Assembly (NCBI RefSeq): GCF_900156535.1
Contig: NZ_FTNV01000002.1
Coordinates: forward strand, 62,001 to 126,000
Direction of reading: 5' to 3'
From: Roseovarius nanhaiticus
GTDB taxonomy: Bacteria; Pseudomonadota; Alphaproteobacteria; Rhodobacterales; Rhodobacteraceae
Length of the DNA stretch: 64,000 nucleotides
Part shown: positions 54,617-63,855 of the stretch, piece by piece
Numbering within the stretch: the stretch's first letter is position 1
Layout of the letters: every line of letters starts with the position of its first letter
The notes under the pieces: model-generated
Seen by the model: only the letters and a program-made list of their open reading frames with translations
Told to the model about the DNA's origin: nothing
The model's database searches: none
Program-made: the position numbers and the translations under genes

Positions 54617-57600
54617 ATGCATTCGTTGAACTTCGCCACGAAAGAAGAGCTGGCGCGCGCCGGCCTCGCGCCGCCCGATATCGACATTTTCAACGAACTG
54701 CGCACCCGGCACGGCGAGTTGACCTCGGCCATGTTCGAAACTCCGCCAGACGGGATGAGCGAGCGCGGCGCGCTGATCCTGCTCGAGATGTTCAGCGGTG
54801 GCGACGCTGTGGACGCCCGGATGACCCGCCTCGCCCTGACGCTATCACCGGCGCCTCCCATTCCCAGCCGCGAGACGGCCACGCTCACCCTGTCCTACAA
54901 TAGCGATATCGACCGCGAATTTCGCACACTTGCCTTCGACATCACGCTGCGGGGCCCCAGCGATCTGAACGTCTACGACATCAGCCACGACCATATAATC
55001 GAGGCCGAGGTCCAGACAGAAGACGGCAACACCCTCATGTCGCGAACCGCGATGCGTGATCCGGCCAATCTGGACAGCGACGGGCTGATGGCAAGCTGGA
55101 CGCTCAGCCCCGGACTGCGCCCCGGCGAGCGTTGGGATCAGGATGGCGCCGAGATCTATGCACGCCTCCAGATCGAGACGCGCGAGAGGCGCGTGGCAGA
55201 GCCCGTCGATGCCGGCCCGCCTACCCGGATCCACCGCTCCGGGCGCTATCAGGTTCTGGGGCAGCCACAGTTCCGCTTTGACGGCTATACGCTTGCCATC
55301 GGGTTTCCCGGCGATGCACTTTTTGACGACCTCGGGTCGATCTTCACCGCGCCGAACCAGTCCAGCTTTGCACTGCTGAACCCTGTCGATCCCAAGCTTG
55401 ATGCCATCCGCCAGCGCCTCTCGTTCGAGCCAGCCAGCCTCGATTTCGAAGGCATGTTCGAGCTGGGCCCGCTCATGCGCGAAGGTGTGACGGCGCCCGG
55501 CTGGGTCTGGATGCTGTCGGGCCCCGACATCATGATCGGTTACGAGCCTGACGCCGATTTTTACGCGCCGCGCCCGGACTTGGTCATCACCCTGCCCGCC
55601 CGCGGCGCCGTCTCGGATGGCGGCGGCACGCCCTTCAACGTGACCGAGAAAAGCCTGCTGGACCGGCCCGAGCTATTTGCCGGTGATCCCGGCGTCAATT
55701 GCCGCCCGTTCGATCAGCCGGGCCGCATCCTGGGCGAGCGGCGGTTCTCGACCGCGCTGCGCGTGACGCAGCCCTATGTCGCAGAGTCCAAACAGACGAC
55801 CATATTCCCCACCGATGTGACCGAGCGGCCGGTGGATTATCCCCGCTCCGCCGCCGATGACGCACGCGAGATCGACTATGACAGCGACCCGCGCGCACTC
55901 TATCAGGCCAAGACCGTCACCTACGGTCACATCATCGAAACGGCAGTGCGCTATCGGTCCAATGGCTACAGCCTTGGCGACATCGCCTATTCGCTGACAC
56001 TGGCGCCGCGGCAAAAGCGGCAGATCGTCAAGATGGACTACATGCGCCGCGAGTCCGCCATGCGGATCGAAGACACGGTCTCCGATGACCAGGTCGCGGA
56101 CGAAACCGAGCGCACGCGCAGCTACGACAACGCGGTCGAGGCATCGCTGGACGAATGGGCGCGCGGCCGCTCGCGGGCGTCCACCACATCGGCGGCGGCT
56201 GGCATGGGCTTTGCCATGCCAGGCTTCGTCGCGGGTGGCGGCGTGGCCTCTTCGACATCCAGCAGCTCTTCGTCGCAGGAGGGCGGGCGCCGCACGGCGG
56301 CCAGCGAGACACAGGACCTGCGCGATTCCATTCGCCGCTGGGGCGAATCCGTCCGCTCGATGCAAAGTACCGTCATCACCGAGAACGAGCAGAGCGAGAG
56401 CATTCAAGGCGTCTCGGAGGTCATCCAGAACATCAATTACACGCGCTCGCTGTCGGTCATCTACTACGAAATCCTGCGCCACCTGCGCATCGACACCGAG
56501 ATCGCGGGAGTCAGCGAATGCCTCTACGTCCCGCTTCCGGTGCGTGACTTCACCGACACACGCATCCGGCGTTACCGCGATGTACTGCGCCGCTACGCGC
56601 GCGGCTATTGGGAGAAGCTGGCCTTTCGCCATCTCGACCATTTGCCCGATGATCTGGACAACAGCGACCTGCCCGAGGGGCGGCGCGCTGATCAGCCCCT
56701 GTCATCTCTGTCGGGATCGCTCTGGGTACGGATCGGCCTTGGCATGCCTGGCGAGGGCGAGGTCGCCGACGCCATCGCCGCCGCCACTGACAAGACCCTT
56801 ACCGAAGAGACCATCGGGTCGATCTATCAAAAGGCGTTCAGCGTTTTTGCACCCTATCTGGGCAGACCCGTCTCGACCCTCATCACCAAGAAATTCGCCG
56901 CATCGCCGGCCGAGCGCAATCGTTACTTCCAATCCGAAATCGCGCCCAACATGGCGCGCCGCTATATTGACGAACTGGTGCTGCTGGATGCCGATGACAA
57001 ACCGCTGAGCGCCGATTTCACCATGGCCTCATCCTACCGCTTCGGCAGTGTGTTGCGTGTCGATTTTACCGTCGACCTGGGCGAGGAAGACCTGAGCCGC
57101 GCGGATCTCGAGAAGCTGACCGTGCGCCTGAATGACAAATTCATTCCCGAAAGCGAGGGCGCCACGCCCGAACGCACGCTGCCCAAAAATTCATTTTTCA
57201 CCGTCACGCGCGCGTCACTGCGCTATGCCAATGACCTCTACGAGGCGTCCGCCAGCTCCGACAAGGGCGAGCGCGACCTGGTCTCGGGCGATGGCGGCGA
57301 GGCGGATCCCTCGGGCGCGCTCCTGACCTTCCGGCTCAGCTGGGCGGATCGGCGCAATATCCGCGACTTGGTTGCGGAAGCATACAAGAGCTTTACGGCG
57401 CGCCTCGCCGCGCGTCCGTTTTTCTATCACAAGGCGATCTGGTGGAACATGGACCGGGACGAGCTCTTTACCCTGCTCGACGGCTACGCCATTTCGCGCG
57501 ACGATCCGCGCAGCCTGGCCTCGGTGATCCAGCATCGGCCGCTGGGCATCGTGGGCAATTCGCTGGTGTTTCGCACGACCAGCGACACACCTCTGGATCC

Positions 57601-59908
57601 GATGTTCGATAGTTTCGACACGCTCAAGAACCATTATGTTGCGGGGCTGCGCCCGACCGATCCGATGCGCATCAGCCTGCCGACCGATGGGCTTTATGCG
57701 CGCGCGCATCTGGATGGCTGCGTCGCCGCCGAGGAACATAACGGCAGTTTTGAATGGGTCTTCGACAATGTCGAACCCGAGCTGGCGGGCCTGCCCGACA
57801 GCATCTTTGACCAGCGCCGCGCCGAGCCTGCGAACCTCACCCCCAGCGCCTTCCCCACGCCCATCATAAACCTTCAGAACGCGCCGCAGGCGCCGGGCGT
57901 GTCGGGCCTCGACGGCGTGTTGGGCGCGGTCCAGAATGCGGGCGCCTTCCGCGACATGGCGGGCCTTGCCGGCACGCAGGAAAACGTGCGTGCGGGTCTT
58001 GCCGCTTCGACGGGTCTGGCCACCGCCTTTGGCGGCATGGCCCTGCAAGGCGCGTTGGCGCAGATGGAATCGGACGCCAAGGCAGGCACCAACCTGAAGG
58101 CGATGATGGACGCGCTGAAGCAGGGTGTCGAAAAAGGTGTACTGACGGCCGATGGAGCAGCGGGCGCAGGCCAAGCCATGGCCGACCGCCTGGCCGCCGG
58201 GCAGGACGAAGCGCAAAAACAGCACGAGCGCGACACCGAAAAAGCGGCGCTTGGCGGCAAAGGCGGCGGCGAGGTCACGACCACCGGCAAGGACGGCACG
58301 CGCTCCGTCAAGAAGAACCCCGAGCCCGCAGAGGAACCCGGCAAGGCGCCCGCCAAACCGTCCAAGCCTGTCGGCCATGTCAAATGGTTGCCGCGCGGCG
58401 ACGGGCGGCAGGATCTGCTGCTTTACAATTTCAAGGTCGGCGATCTGACGCCTGCGTTGCACCCCGACCATATCGCCGCCCTGCGCGCCATCTCGGTTCA
58501 GATCAAGGGCGTCGAAGACATCGAGGCGATCGAGGGCCGCGCCAGCGCCACCAAATCGAAAACGGATGACCCCGAGGAAAAGAACGAGGATCTGTCCATC
58601 GCCCGCATGGAATTGGTCTGGATCGAATTGATGCGCTACGCGCTGGCGCCTCAGAGCAATATCGACAAGCAGAAATATCTGTCGGACGACGATCCCATCC
58701 GCGCGCGCTACACCGCCGAGCTTTCAGGTATCGACGATGGTGTCGGCGATGAGGACCCCGTGGAGCGCAGCGTGTTTGTCAAACTCGCCCGCAAGGTGGA
58801 CCCGAAACCCAAACCAAAGCCCGTGCCCGAAATTCCCGACGGCTTCGACATCCCCGAGATCACCTGTGTCGGGCACACGCTGAATATCGGCGACGACATC
58901 ACCATCGTTGTGCAGAACAACACGTTCATTCAGAACAACACCAAGATTGTCGGTGGCGATGACCTCTCGGGCCTTACCGTGCAAAGTGCCGATGGCAATA
59001 CCGGCAACATCGTCATCGGCAGCCCCGGCGCCGAGGTCGAGATGACAGCGACACTGCCCACCGACACGCCCGGCAAAACGCCCGAGGTATCGGTCGACGC
59101 CGCCCCGACCCGCTTGTGGCATATCGACATCTCGCAGCCCCGCGTCAGCGGCGCCTCGCCCGACGAGCTTTTGGACCAGCTGGAGGCGCTTCTGCGCGCG
59201 GCGGCCAATGTGGCGGACACGACGCCCAGCGCCGAGATGTCCATCGGCATTCCCGGTGTCGGCGAGGTGAAACTGAGTGAAATCAACGGCCCAAAGACCA
59301 TCCTGACGTTCTTCTCCGAAGTGGCGACGGCGGTGATCGGCCAAGGCAGCATGGTGCGCAAGACCCTACGCGGCCTCATGACCGGCACCGTGGAAGTGGA
59401 TGTGCGCATCCATGCGCGCCCCGCCTCGGCGCCGGACCGAACGGACAAATGGATTGGCCGCACCTTCACCCTGTCTGGCCCAGGCACCTATTACGCGCGC
59501 GAGGTCGAGAACCCGACCGCGACCATCGAGGGCGTGCGCAAGTTCAAGTATGAGACCGCGTCGGCACATCGCCTCAGCGATTGGGAGTTCCTGCCCGCGC
59601 TCAGTACCGCGCAACTGAAATTCAAGAACGGCTCGCTGCCACAGGATATCCTCGATCTGGCGTCATTCCTGAGCGAGCTTTTGAGCCTCGTACGCCGTAG
59701 CGACATGCCAAGCGGGCTTGATGTGGTGGAGAGCGAGATCGAGGCGTTCATATCAAAGATCGACTTCGTCTCGCGCTTCATCGGGCACACGGAAGATTTC
59801 GTGTTCAAGCCAAGCGGCGAGATCGAGGAGCGCGCGAACGACATCACCGTCGGCCGCTCGGTCACCATGTTCGACCTGCCGAGCGGCAGTTTCCGGGCCA
59901 AGACATAA
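54617..59908 (+). CDS. Giant protein with OmpA-like domain, unknown function
   Basis: 1763 residues from ATG 54617 (GGGAG site 6 nt upstream). No signal peptide. Several beta-rich segments about 1-430; a block YGHIIETAVRYRSNGYSLGDIAYSLTLA at about 436-463 leading to KRQIVKMDYMRR; Gly/Ser linker about 535-560 with a Ser run; helical part; hydrophobic Gly/Ala segment about 1090-1170; then an OmpA/MotB-like domain about 1266-1392 (LLLYNFKVGDLTPALHPDHIAALRAI, NEDLSIARMELVWIELM, DPVERSVFVKLARKV), a Lys-Pro linker, and a beta C-terminus with NNTFIQNNTKIV. A promoter-like pair TTGCGA-17-TAGCGT lies at 54476-54504. Function unknown. Confidence 0.82.
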   Translation: MHSLNFATKEELARAGLAPPDIDIFNELRTRHGELTSAMFETPPDGMSERGALILLEMFSGGDAVDARMTRLALTLSPAPPIPSRETATLTLSYNSDIDREFRTLAFDITLRGPSDLNVYDISHDHIIEAEVQTEDGNTLMSRTAMRDPANLDSDGLMASWTLSPGLRPGERWDQDGAEIYARLQIETRERRVAEPVDAGPPTRIHRSGRYQVLGQPQFRFDGYTLAIGFPGDALFDDLGSIFTAPNQSSFALLNPVDPKLDAIRQRLSFEPASLDFEGMFELGPLMREGVTAPGWVWMLSGPDIMIGYEPDADFYAPRPDLVITLPARGAVSDGGGTPFNVTEKSLLDRPELFAGDPGVNCRPFDQPGRILGERRFSTALRVTQPYVAESKQTTIFPTDVTERPVDYPRSAADDAREIDYDSDPRALYQAKTVTYGHIIETAVRYRSNGYSLGDIAYSLTLAPRQKRQIVKMDYMRRESAMRIEDTVSDDQVADETERTRSYDNAVEASLDEWARGRSRASTTSAAAGMGFAMPGFVAGGGVASSTSSSSSSQEGGRRTAASETQDLRDSIRRWGESVRSMQSTVITENEQSESIQGVSEVIQNINYTRSLSVIYYEILRHLRIDTEIAGVSECLYVPLPVRDFTDTRIRRYRDVLRRYARGYWEKLAFRHLDHLPDDLDNSDLPEGRRADQPLSSLSGSLWVRIGLGMPGEGEVADAIAAATDKTLTEETIGSIYQKAFSVFAPYLGRPVSTLITKKFAASPAERNRYFQSEIAPNMARRYIDELVLLDADDKPLSADFTMASSYRFGSVLRVDFTVDLGEEDLSRADLEKLTVRLNDKFIPESEGATPERTLPKNSFFTVTRASLRYANDLYEASASSDKGERDLVSGDGGEADPSGALLTFRLSWADRRNIRDLVAEAYKSFTARLAARPFFYHKAIWWNMDRDELFTLLDGYAISRDDPRSLASVIQHRPLGIVGNSLVFRTTSDTPLDPMFDSFDTLKNHYVAGLRPTDPMRISLPTDGLYARAHLDGCVAAEEHNGSFEWVFDNVEPELAGLPDSIFDQRRAEPANLTPSAFPTPIINLQNAPQAPGVSGLDGVLGAVQNAGAFRDMAGLAGTQENVRAGLAASTGLATAFGGMALQGALAQMESDAKAGTNLKAMMDALKQGVEKGVLTADGAAGAGQAMADRLAAGQDEAQKQHERDTEKAALGGKGGGEVTTTGKDGTRSVKKNPEPAEEPGKAPAKPSKPVGHVKWLPRGDGRQDLLLYNFKVGDLTPALHPDHIAALRAISVQIKGVEDIEAIEGRASATKSKTDDPEEKNEDLSIARMELVWIELMRYALAPQSNIDKQKYLSDDDPIRARYTAELSGIDDGVGDEDPVERSVFVKLARKVDPKPKPKPVPEIPDGFDIPEITCVGHTLNIGDDITIVVQNNTFIQNNTKIVGGDDLSGLTVQSADGNTGNIVIGSPGAEVEMTATLPTDTPGKTPEVSVDAAPTRLWHIDISQPRVSGASPDELLDQLEALLRAAANVADTTPSAEMSIGIPGVGEVKLSEINGPKTILTFFSEVATAVIGQGSMVRKTLRGLMTGTVEVDVRIHARPASAPDRTDKWIGRTFTLSGPGTYYAREVENPTATIEGVRKFKYETASAHRLSDWEFLPALSTAQLKFKNGSLPQDILDLASFLSELLSLVRRSDMPSGLDVVESEIEAFISKIDFVSRFIGHTEDFVFKPSGEIEERANDITVGRSVTMFDLPSGSFRAKT

Positions 59909-59918
59909 CGTACGCCAT

Positions 59919-60839
59919 CTACACGCGTAACGCCGCCAGCGCCGCGTCCAGAACGCCGTCCGAATGGCGGTCCATCATCAGCATGTGCGAGCCGCCGGGC
60001 GCGACCGCATGCGCCGTGTCGATCAACTGCGCACCCGGAACGGCGCTCGCCATTTCGGACCAGCGCACTGCACGGGCGCGCCACTCATCCGAGCAGTCCA
60101 GATGATCGCCTTGCACGATCACCGGCCTGCATGTGGCGAGGGTTGCAGGGTCTGCCGGAAAGGCCGACGGCTCGACCGCGACCAGTCCCTCGACCAGATC
60201 CGGGCGCAAGGCGGCGGCGTCGAAGACCGTCTCGGACCCTTGGGAATGGCAGATCACCAGCGCGGGCCCGGTCCGCTCCAGCACCGCCAGCAGTGCCGCC
60301 AGATGCACCGGCGCGGTACCCAACCAGCGCGGCACAAAGCGGCGCCCGAACGCCTCCAGCGCCTCCACCGGAAATTGCTGTGGGGCATAGGCGGCGCGCG
60401 CGCCAAACCCGTCTTCGGGTCCAAAGCGAAAGAGATTCCACGCCTCTTGCAGGCTGCGCAGGATCGGCGCACCCGGCATATGGGCGGGCGCAAACCCGGC
60501 GCGGCCGCGCTCGGGCAGATCGACCACATGCACCGCCCGCCCCGCGTCCAGAAGGCGATGCAGCCAGCCAGGCCGGCCGTCGGGCGTCGTCTCCCAGCAA
60601 CTGCCCGCCATGCCGCCGCCATGCACCAGAACCACGGGCGCGCCGCGTGCCGCCATGGGCACGAAATACTGCACATAGGCGGCATTGATCGCGAAATCGC
60701 CGCGCGGGTCGTAGCGGTAGCTGGCATCGCGCGTGAAAGCGATGTCGCGCGGTGCGCCCTCGCTCACCCGCGCGACGCTGCCACCCGCCCAGTAGCTGCC
60801 GAAATCGCCGAGAGAATAGACCATGCCCGGCTCTTTCAC
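59919..60839 (-). CDS. Alpha/beta hydrolase, TRAP-operon associated
   Basis: 306 residues. Oxyanion HGGGMAGSCWE, nucleophile elbow ICHSQGSE (Ser in HSQG), acid in GDHLD and catalytic His in GGSHMLMMD. No signal peptide. GTG 60839 overlaps the dctP stop as GTGA; the ATG at 60824 is the alternative. Last gene of the TRAP operon, so it likely acts on the imported compound, for example an ester or lactone. Confidence 0.85.
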   Translation of the reverse strand: MKEPGMVYSLGDFGSYWAGGSVARVSEGAPRDIAFTRDASYRYDPRGDFAINAAYVQYFVPMAARGAPVVLVHGGGMAGSCWETTPDGRPGWLHRLLDAGRAVHVVDLPERGRAGFAPAHMPGAPILRSLQEAWNLFRFGPEDGFGARAAYAPQQFPVEALEAFGRRFVPRWLGTAPVHLAALLAVLERTGPALVICHSQGSETVFDAAALRPDLVEGLVAVEPSAFPADPATLATCRPVIVQGDHLDCSDEWRARAVRWSEMASAVPGAQLIDTAHAVAPGGSHMLMMDRHSDGVLDAALAALRV

Positions 60840-61858
60840 TCCAGCCGGTTCAGATCCTGATACTCGTCATAGGCCGCGCTAAAGCTGCGATAGCTGTCCA
60901 TCACGCGTGCGAACATCGAATCGGCCTCGGATTGCTCGGCATAGACCTCTTCGGTGGCGCTGCGCAGCGCGCTCAGCACCTCTTCGGGGAAGCGTCGCAC
61001 CTCGACGCCATTCTCGCGGAACGCATCGAGGTATACCCGCTGTCCCACCACGGCGGTGCCGATGGTCCAGAGGTTCAGATCCATGCAGGCTGTCTCGATT
61101 GCCTTGCGGTGCTGGTCCGGCAGCCCGTCCCACATATCCTTGTTCATGTAGAACTCGATTAAGCCCGAAGGCTGGTGCCATCCGGGGAAATAGTAATTCT
61201 TGGCCACCTTGTCGAAGCCCAGCAGCCGGTCGACCATGGGGAAGCTCAGCTCGGTCGCGTCGAGCCGCCCGGTTTCCAGCGCGGTGGAAATCTCGCCCGC
61301 TGGCAGGCTCATGGCATTTGCGCCCAACTTGGACAGGATGGCACCCCCCAGTCCGCCGATGCGAATGTTGAGGCCTTGCAGATCCTCGGGCGCGTTGATC
61401 TCTTTCGTGTACCAGCCGCCCGCCTCCGAGATGATGACGCCGCAGGGCATGGGCACCACGTTGAAGGGCGCGTAGATCTCGCGCCACAGCTCCAGCCCGC
61501 CGCCGTGATGCACCCATGAGACGTATTTGATTGCATCGGGGCCAAAGGGCATGGAGCCGAATAGCGCGGCGGCGGGCGCACGGCCCGCGGCATATGCGGC
61601 AAAGCTCATTCCTGCCGGGATCGCGCCCGCGCCCACATTGTCGAAGATCTCGAAGGCGGGCGACAGCTCGCCATCGCCCAGATGGATGAAATTCACCTCG
61701 CCATTCGTGAGAGTCGAGACCGTCTGGGCAAAGCGGTCAATGCCGGGGCCGAGGACCGGCAACCCTTTGGCGAAGGCCGATTGCAGGTTGTAATCGGCAG
61801 CGTTGGCGCCGGTGATGCCGAGCGCCGCGAGGGCCGCCCCAAGGATCAGGGTCTTCAT
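60836..61858 (-). CDS. dctP: TRAP transporter solute-binding protein (DctP, TakP-like)
   Basis: 340 residues; signal peptide ILGAALAALGITGANAA. The mature protein fits the TRAP family closest to 2-oxoacid binders such as TakP: GGWYTKEINAPEDLQGLNIRI, PAGEISTALETGRLDATE and YYFPGWHQPSG. Captures substrate in the periplasm and hands it to DctQM. GGAGA ribosome site before ATG 61858. Ligand class is inferred from family only. Confidence 0.92.
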   Translation of the reverse strand: MKTLILGAALAALGITGANAADYNLQSAFAKGLPVLGPGIDRFAQTVSTLTNGEVNFIHLGDGELSPAFEIFDNVGAGAIPAGMSFAAYAAGRAPAAALFGSMPFGPDAIKYVSWVHHGGGLELWREIYAPFNVVPMPCGVIISEAGGWYTKEINAPEDLQGLNIRIGGLGGAILSKLGANAMSLPAGEISTALETGRLDATELSFPMVDRLLGFDKVAKNYYFPGWHQPSGLIEFYMNKDMWDGLPDQHRKAIETACMDLNLWTIGTAVVGQRVYLDAFRENGVEVRRFPEEVLSALRSATEEVYAEQSEADSMFARVMDSYRSFSAAYDEYQDLNRLE

Positions 61859-61884
61859 GGTCTTTCTCCCCATTATTGGCCCCG

Positions 61885-63204
61885 TCAGATGAGGCCCGTG
61901 ATCAGCCAGGGGAATGCCATGAGCAGCCCCAACGCGAATAGTTGCAACGCGATGAACGGAATGACACCACGATAAATCTCGCGCGTCTGCAGTTGATCGC
62001 CAGCGGCGCCGCGCAGATAGAACAGCGCGAAGCCGAAGGGCGGCGTCAGGAACGAGGTCTGCAGATTCACCGCCACCAGAATGCCGAACCATATAAGCAG
62101 CGGCTGGCCGGTCAGGCCGTTGCCGAACTCCAGCCCCGCGATGACGGGCGCGAAAATCGGGATCAGGATCAAAGTGATCTCCAGCCAATCGAGCACGAAG
62201 CCCAGAACGAAGATCGCGCCCATGACCACCAGCAATACGGTCCACGGGTTGTCCCCGAAGAGGCTCAGCGCGCTCCGGATCATCGCGTCGCCGCCGACGC
62301 CTTTGAACACGGCGGAAAAGCAGGTAGCGCCCACGATGACCATCAGCACCACGCAGGTCGCCATCACGGTATCGCGTGCGGCGGCCATGATGACGCCCGT
62401 ATCGAAGCGGCGATAGAGTGCGGTGACCAGGATGGCGCCCAGCGCGCCCAGCCCGCTCGCCTCGGTCGGCGTCGCCAGCCCGCCGATGATCGAGCCAAGA
62501 ACGCAGATCACGAGGATCAGCAGCGGCGCCACATCCATCAATGTGCGCCCGACGCCCGCGATCAGCCCCAAGGCCGGCCCCTTGGGCGCACGCGGCAGGC
62601 CGCGCGCGCGCCAGATGATGTAGATGCCGTATAGCGCAACCAGCAAAAGGCCCGGCCCGATAGCCCCGGCGAACATATCGGGCACCGGCGTCTGAAGCTG
62701 GTCCCCGAGGATGATCAGCATCACCGAGGGCGGGATGAGGATGGCCAGCGTCCCGCTGGCCGCGATCAGCCCCGCGCCGGTCGCCTTGTCATACCCCACC
62801 TCGGCCATGCGCGGCAGGGCAAGCAGCGCGAGCAGGACCACGCTGGCCCCAACCACGCCCGAGGACGCGGCCAAGAGAACGCCGATCACCAGAACAGCCA
62901 CGCCCATGCCCGCCGCTGTCCCGCCCAGCGCCCGCTGCGCGCCTTTCAGAGCCCGCTCGGCGACGCCGGATTTCTCCAGGATCAGCCCCATGAAGATGAA
63001 CATCGGGATCGCGACGAGGAGCCAGTTGGTCAGCACATTGGCATAGATCCGGCTGACGATCAGGTTGAAGAACGCTGTCGGCAAGGGCGAGATCAAAATG
63101 AAGATCGCCGAGGCGCCCGCCAGCACGAAGGCCACGCGATAGCCCGCAAGGATACCGCCCAGCGTCAACAGCGCCATCGCCAGAGGCAGGGCGATTTCGC
63201 TCAC
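61885..63204 (-). CDS. dctM: TRAP transporter large permease (DctM)
   Basis: 439 residues, about twelve hydrophobic helices; ATGAGLIAASGTLAILIPPSV and QTSFLTPPFGFALFYLRG are DctM signatures. Sodium-coupled uptake with DctQ and DctP. GTG 63204 overlaps the dctQ stop as GTGA, the usual arrangement. Confidence 0.94.
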   Translation of the reverse strand: MSEIALPLAMALLTLGGILAGYRVAFVLAGASAIFILISPLPTAFFNLIVSRIYANVLTNWLLVAIPMFIFMGLILEKSGVAERALKGAQRALGGTAAGMGVAVLVIGVLLAASSGVVGASVVLLALLALPRMAEVGYDKATGAGLIAASGTLAILIPPSVMLIILGDQLQTPVPDMFAGAIGPGLLLVALYGIYIIWRARGLPRAPKGPALGLIAGVGRTLMDVAPLLILVICVLGSIIGGLATPTEASGLGALGAILVTALYRRFDTGVIMAAARDTVMATCVVLMVIVGATCFSAVFKGVGGDAMIRSALSLFGDNPWTVLLVVMGAIFVLGFVLDWLEITLILIPIFAPVIAGLEFGNGLTGQPLLIWFGILVAVNLQTSFLTPPFGFALFYLRGAAGDQLQTREIYRGVIPFIALQLFALGLLMAFPWLITGLI

Positions 63205-63746
63205 CCGCGCACCAGCGCAACGGCAAGGCGCAGGCTCTCGATCAGCGCCGCGGCGGCGAGCAGGCCGAGGCCCAGAGGCAGCATCGCCTTGATCAGCCAC
63301 AGATCATTCAGCCCCCCGCTGGCCGAGCCTTCGCCCGCGCGCCACGCGCGCTGCCAGAACGAGACCGAACCGGGGATCGCCATGATAAGGAACGGTGCCG
63401 CAAAGACCAGATTGCCGATCAGATCGACGGTGTATCGCAGCTTTGGCCGATAGCCGTCATACAGAAAATCGACCCGCACATGGCGGTCGCGCAGCCACAC
63501 GAGACCCGCGGGCAAGAGTGCAATGATCGCCAGCAGATGCCATTGCAGATCGAGAAGCGAATTCAGGGTAATCCCCCTGCCTAGCCATGCCACGGGCGCG
63601 TCGAACATCACCAGAGGATTGAGGTCGAAAAAGCTGGCCACGACCTGCACCGCGATGGCCAGCATGAGCACGATCAGCAGCACGGCAAAGCCGTTCAGCA
63701 CCGCACGCTCCAGCCGCGCGATCCCTGCCAGCGATAAGGCTGTCAT
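63201..63746 (-). CDS. dctQ: TRAP transporter small permease (DctQ)
   Basis: 181 residues with four helices; WHLLAIIALLPAGLVWLRDRHVRVDFLYD is the DctQ signature. First gene of dctQ-dctM-dctP-hydrolase. ATG 63746. Confidence 0.93.
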   Translation of the reverse strand: MTALSLAGIARLERAVLNGFAVLLIVLMLAIAVQVVASFFDLNPLVMFDAPVAWLGRGITLNSLLDLQWHLLAIIALLPAGLVWLRDRHVRVDFLYDGYRPKLRYTVDLIGNLVFAAPFLIMAIPGSVSFWQRAWRAGEGSASGGLNDLWLIKAMLPLGLGLLAAAALIESLRLAVALVRG

Positions 63747-63822
63747 GGCCGTCCTCCCTCAATCTGCTCCTTCGCCTTTTTCCAAAGGCGCTATGGAAAA
63801 GCCTAGCAATACTTCGCTCCGT

Positions 63823-63840
63823 ATAGAACGTTTATTCTAT
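63823..63840. promoter_or_regulatory. Operator-like dyad between TRAP operon and regulator
   Basis: ATAGAA-N6-TTCTAT, a perfect 6-bp inverted repeat centred 15 bp before the divergent regulator gene and 77 bp before dctQ. Size and place fit a winged-helix repressor site controlling both genes. Confidence 0.5.
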
Positions 63841-63855
63841 GGTAGGGATGGCCAC

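Noticed and set aside
57215-58471. 418-codon minus-strand frame inside the 1763-residue gene
   Set aside because: Antisense shadow; the plus-strand frame is continuous with an OmpA-like domain and a good ribosome site.
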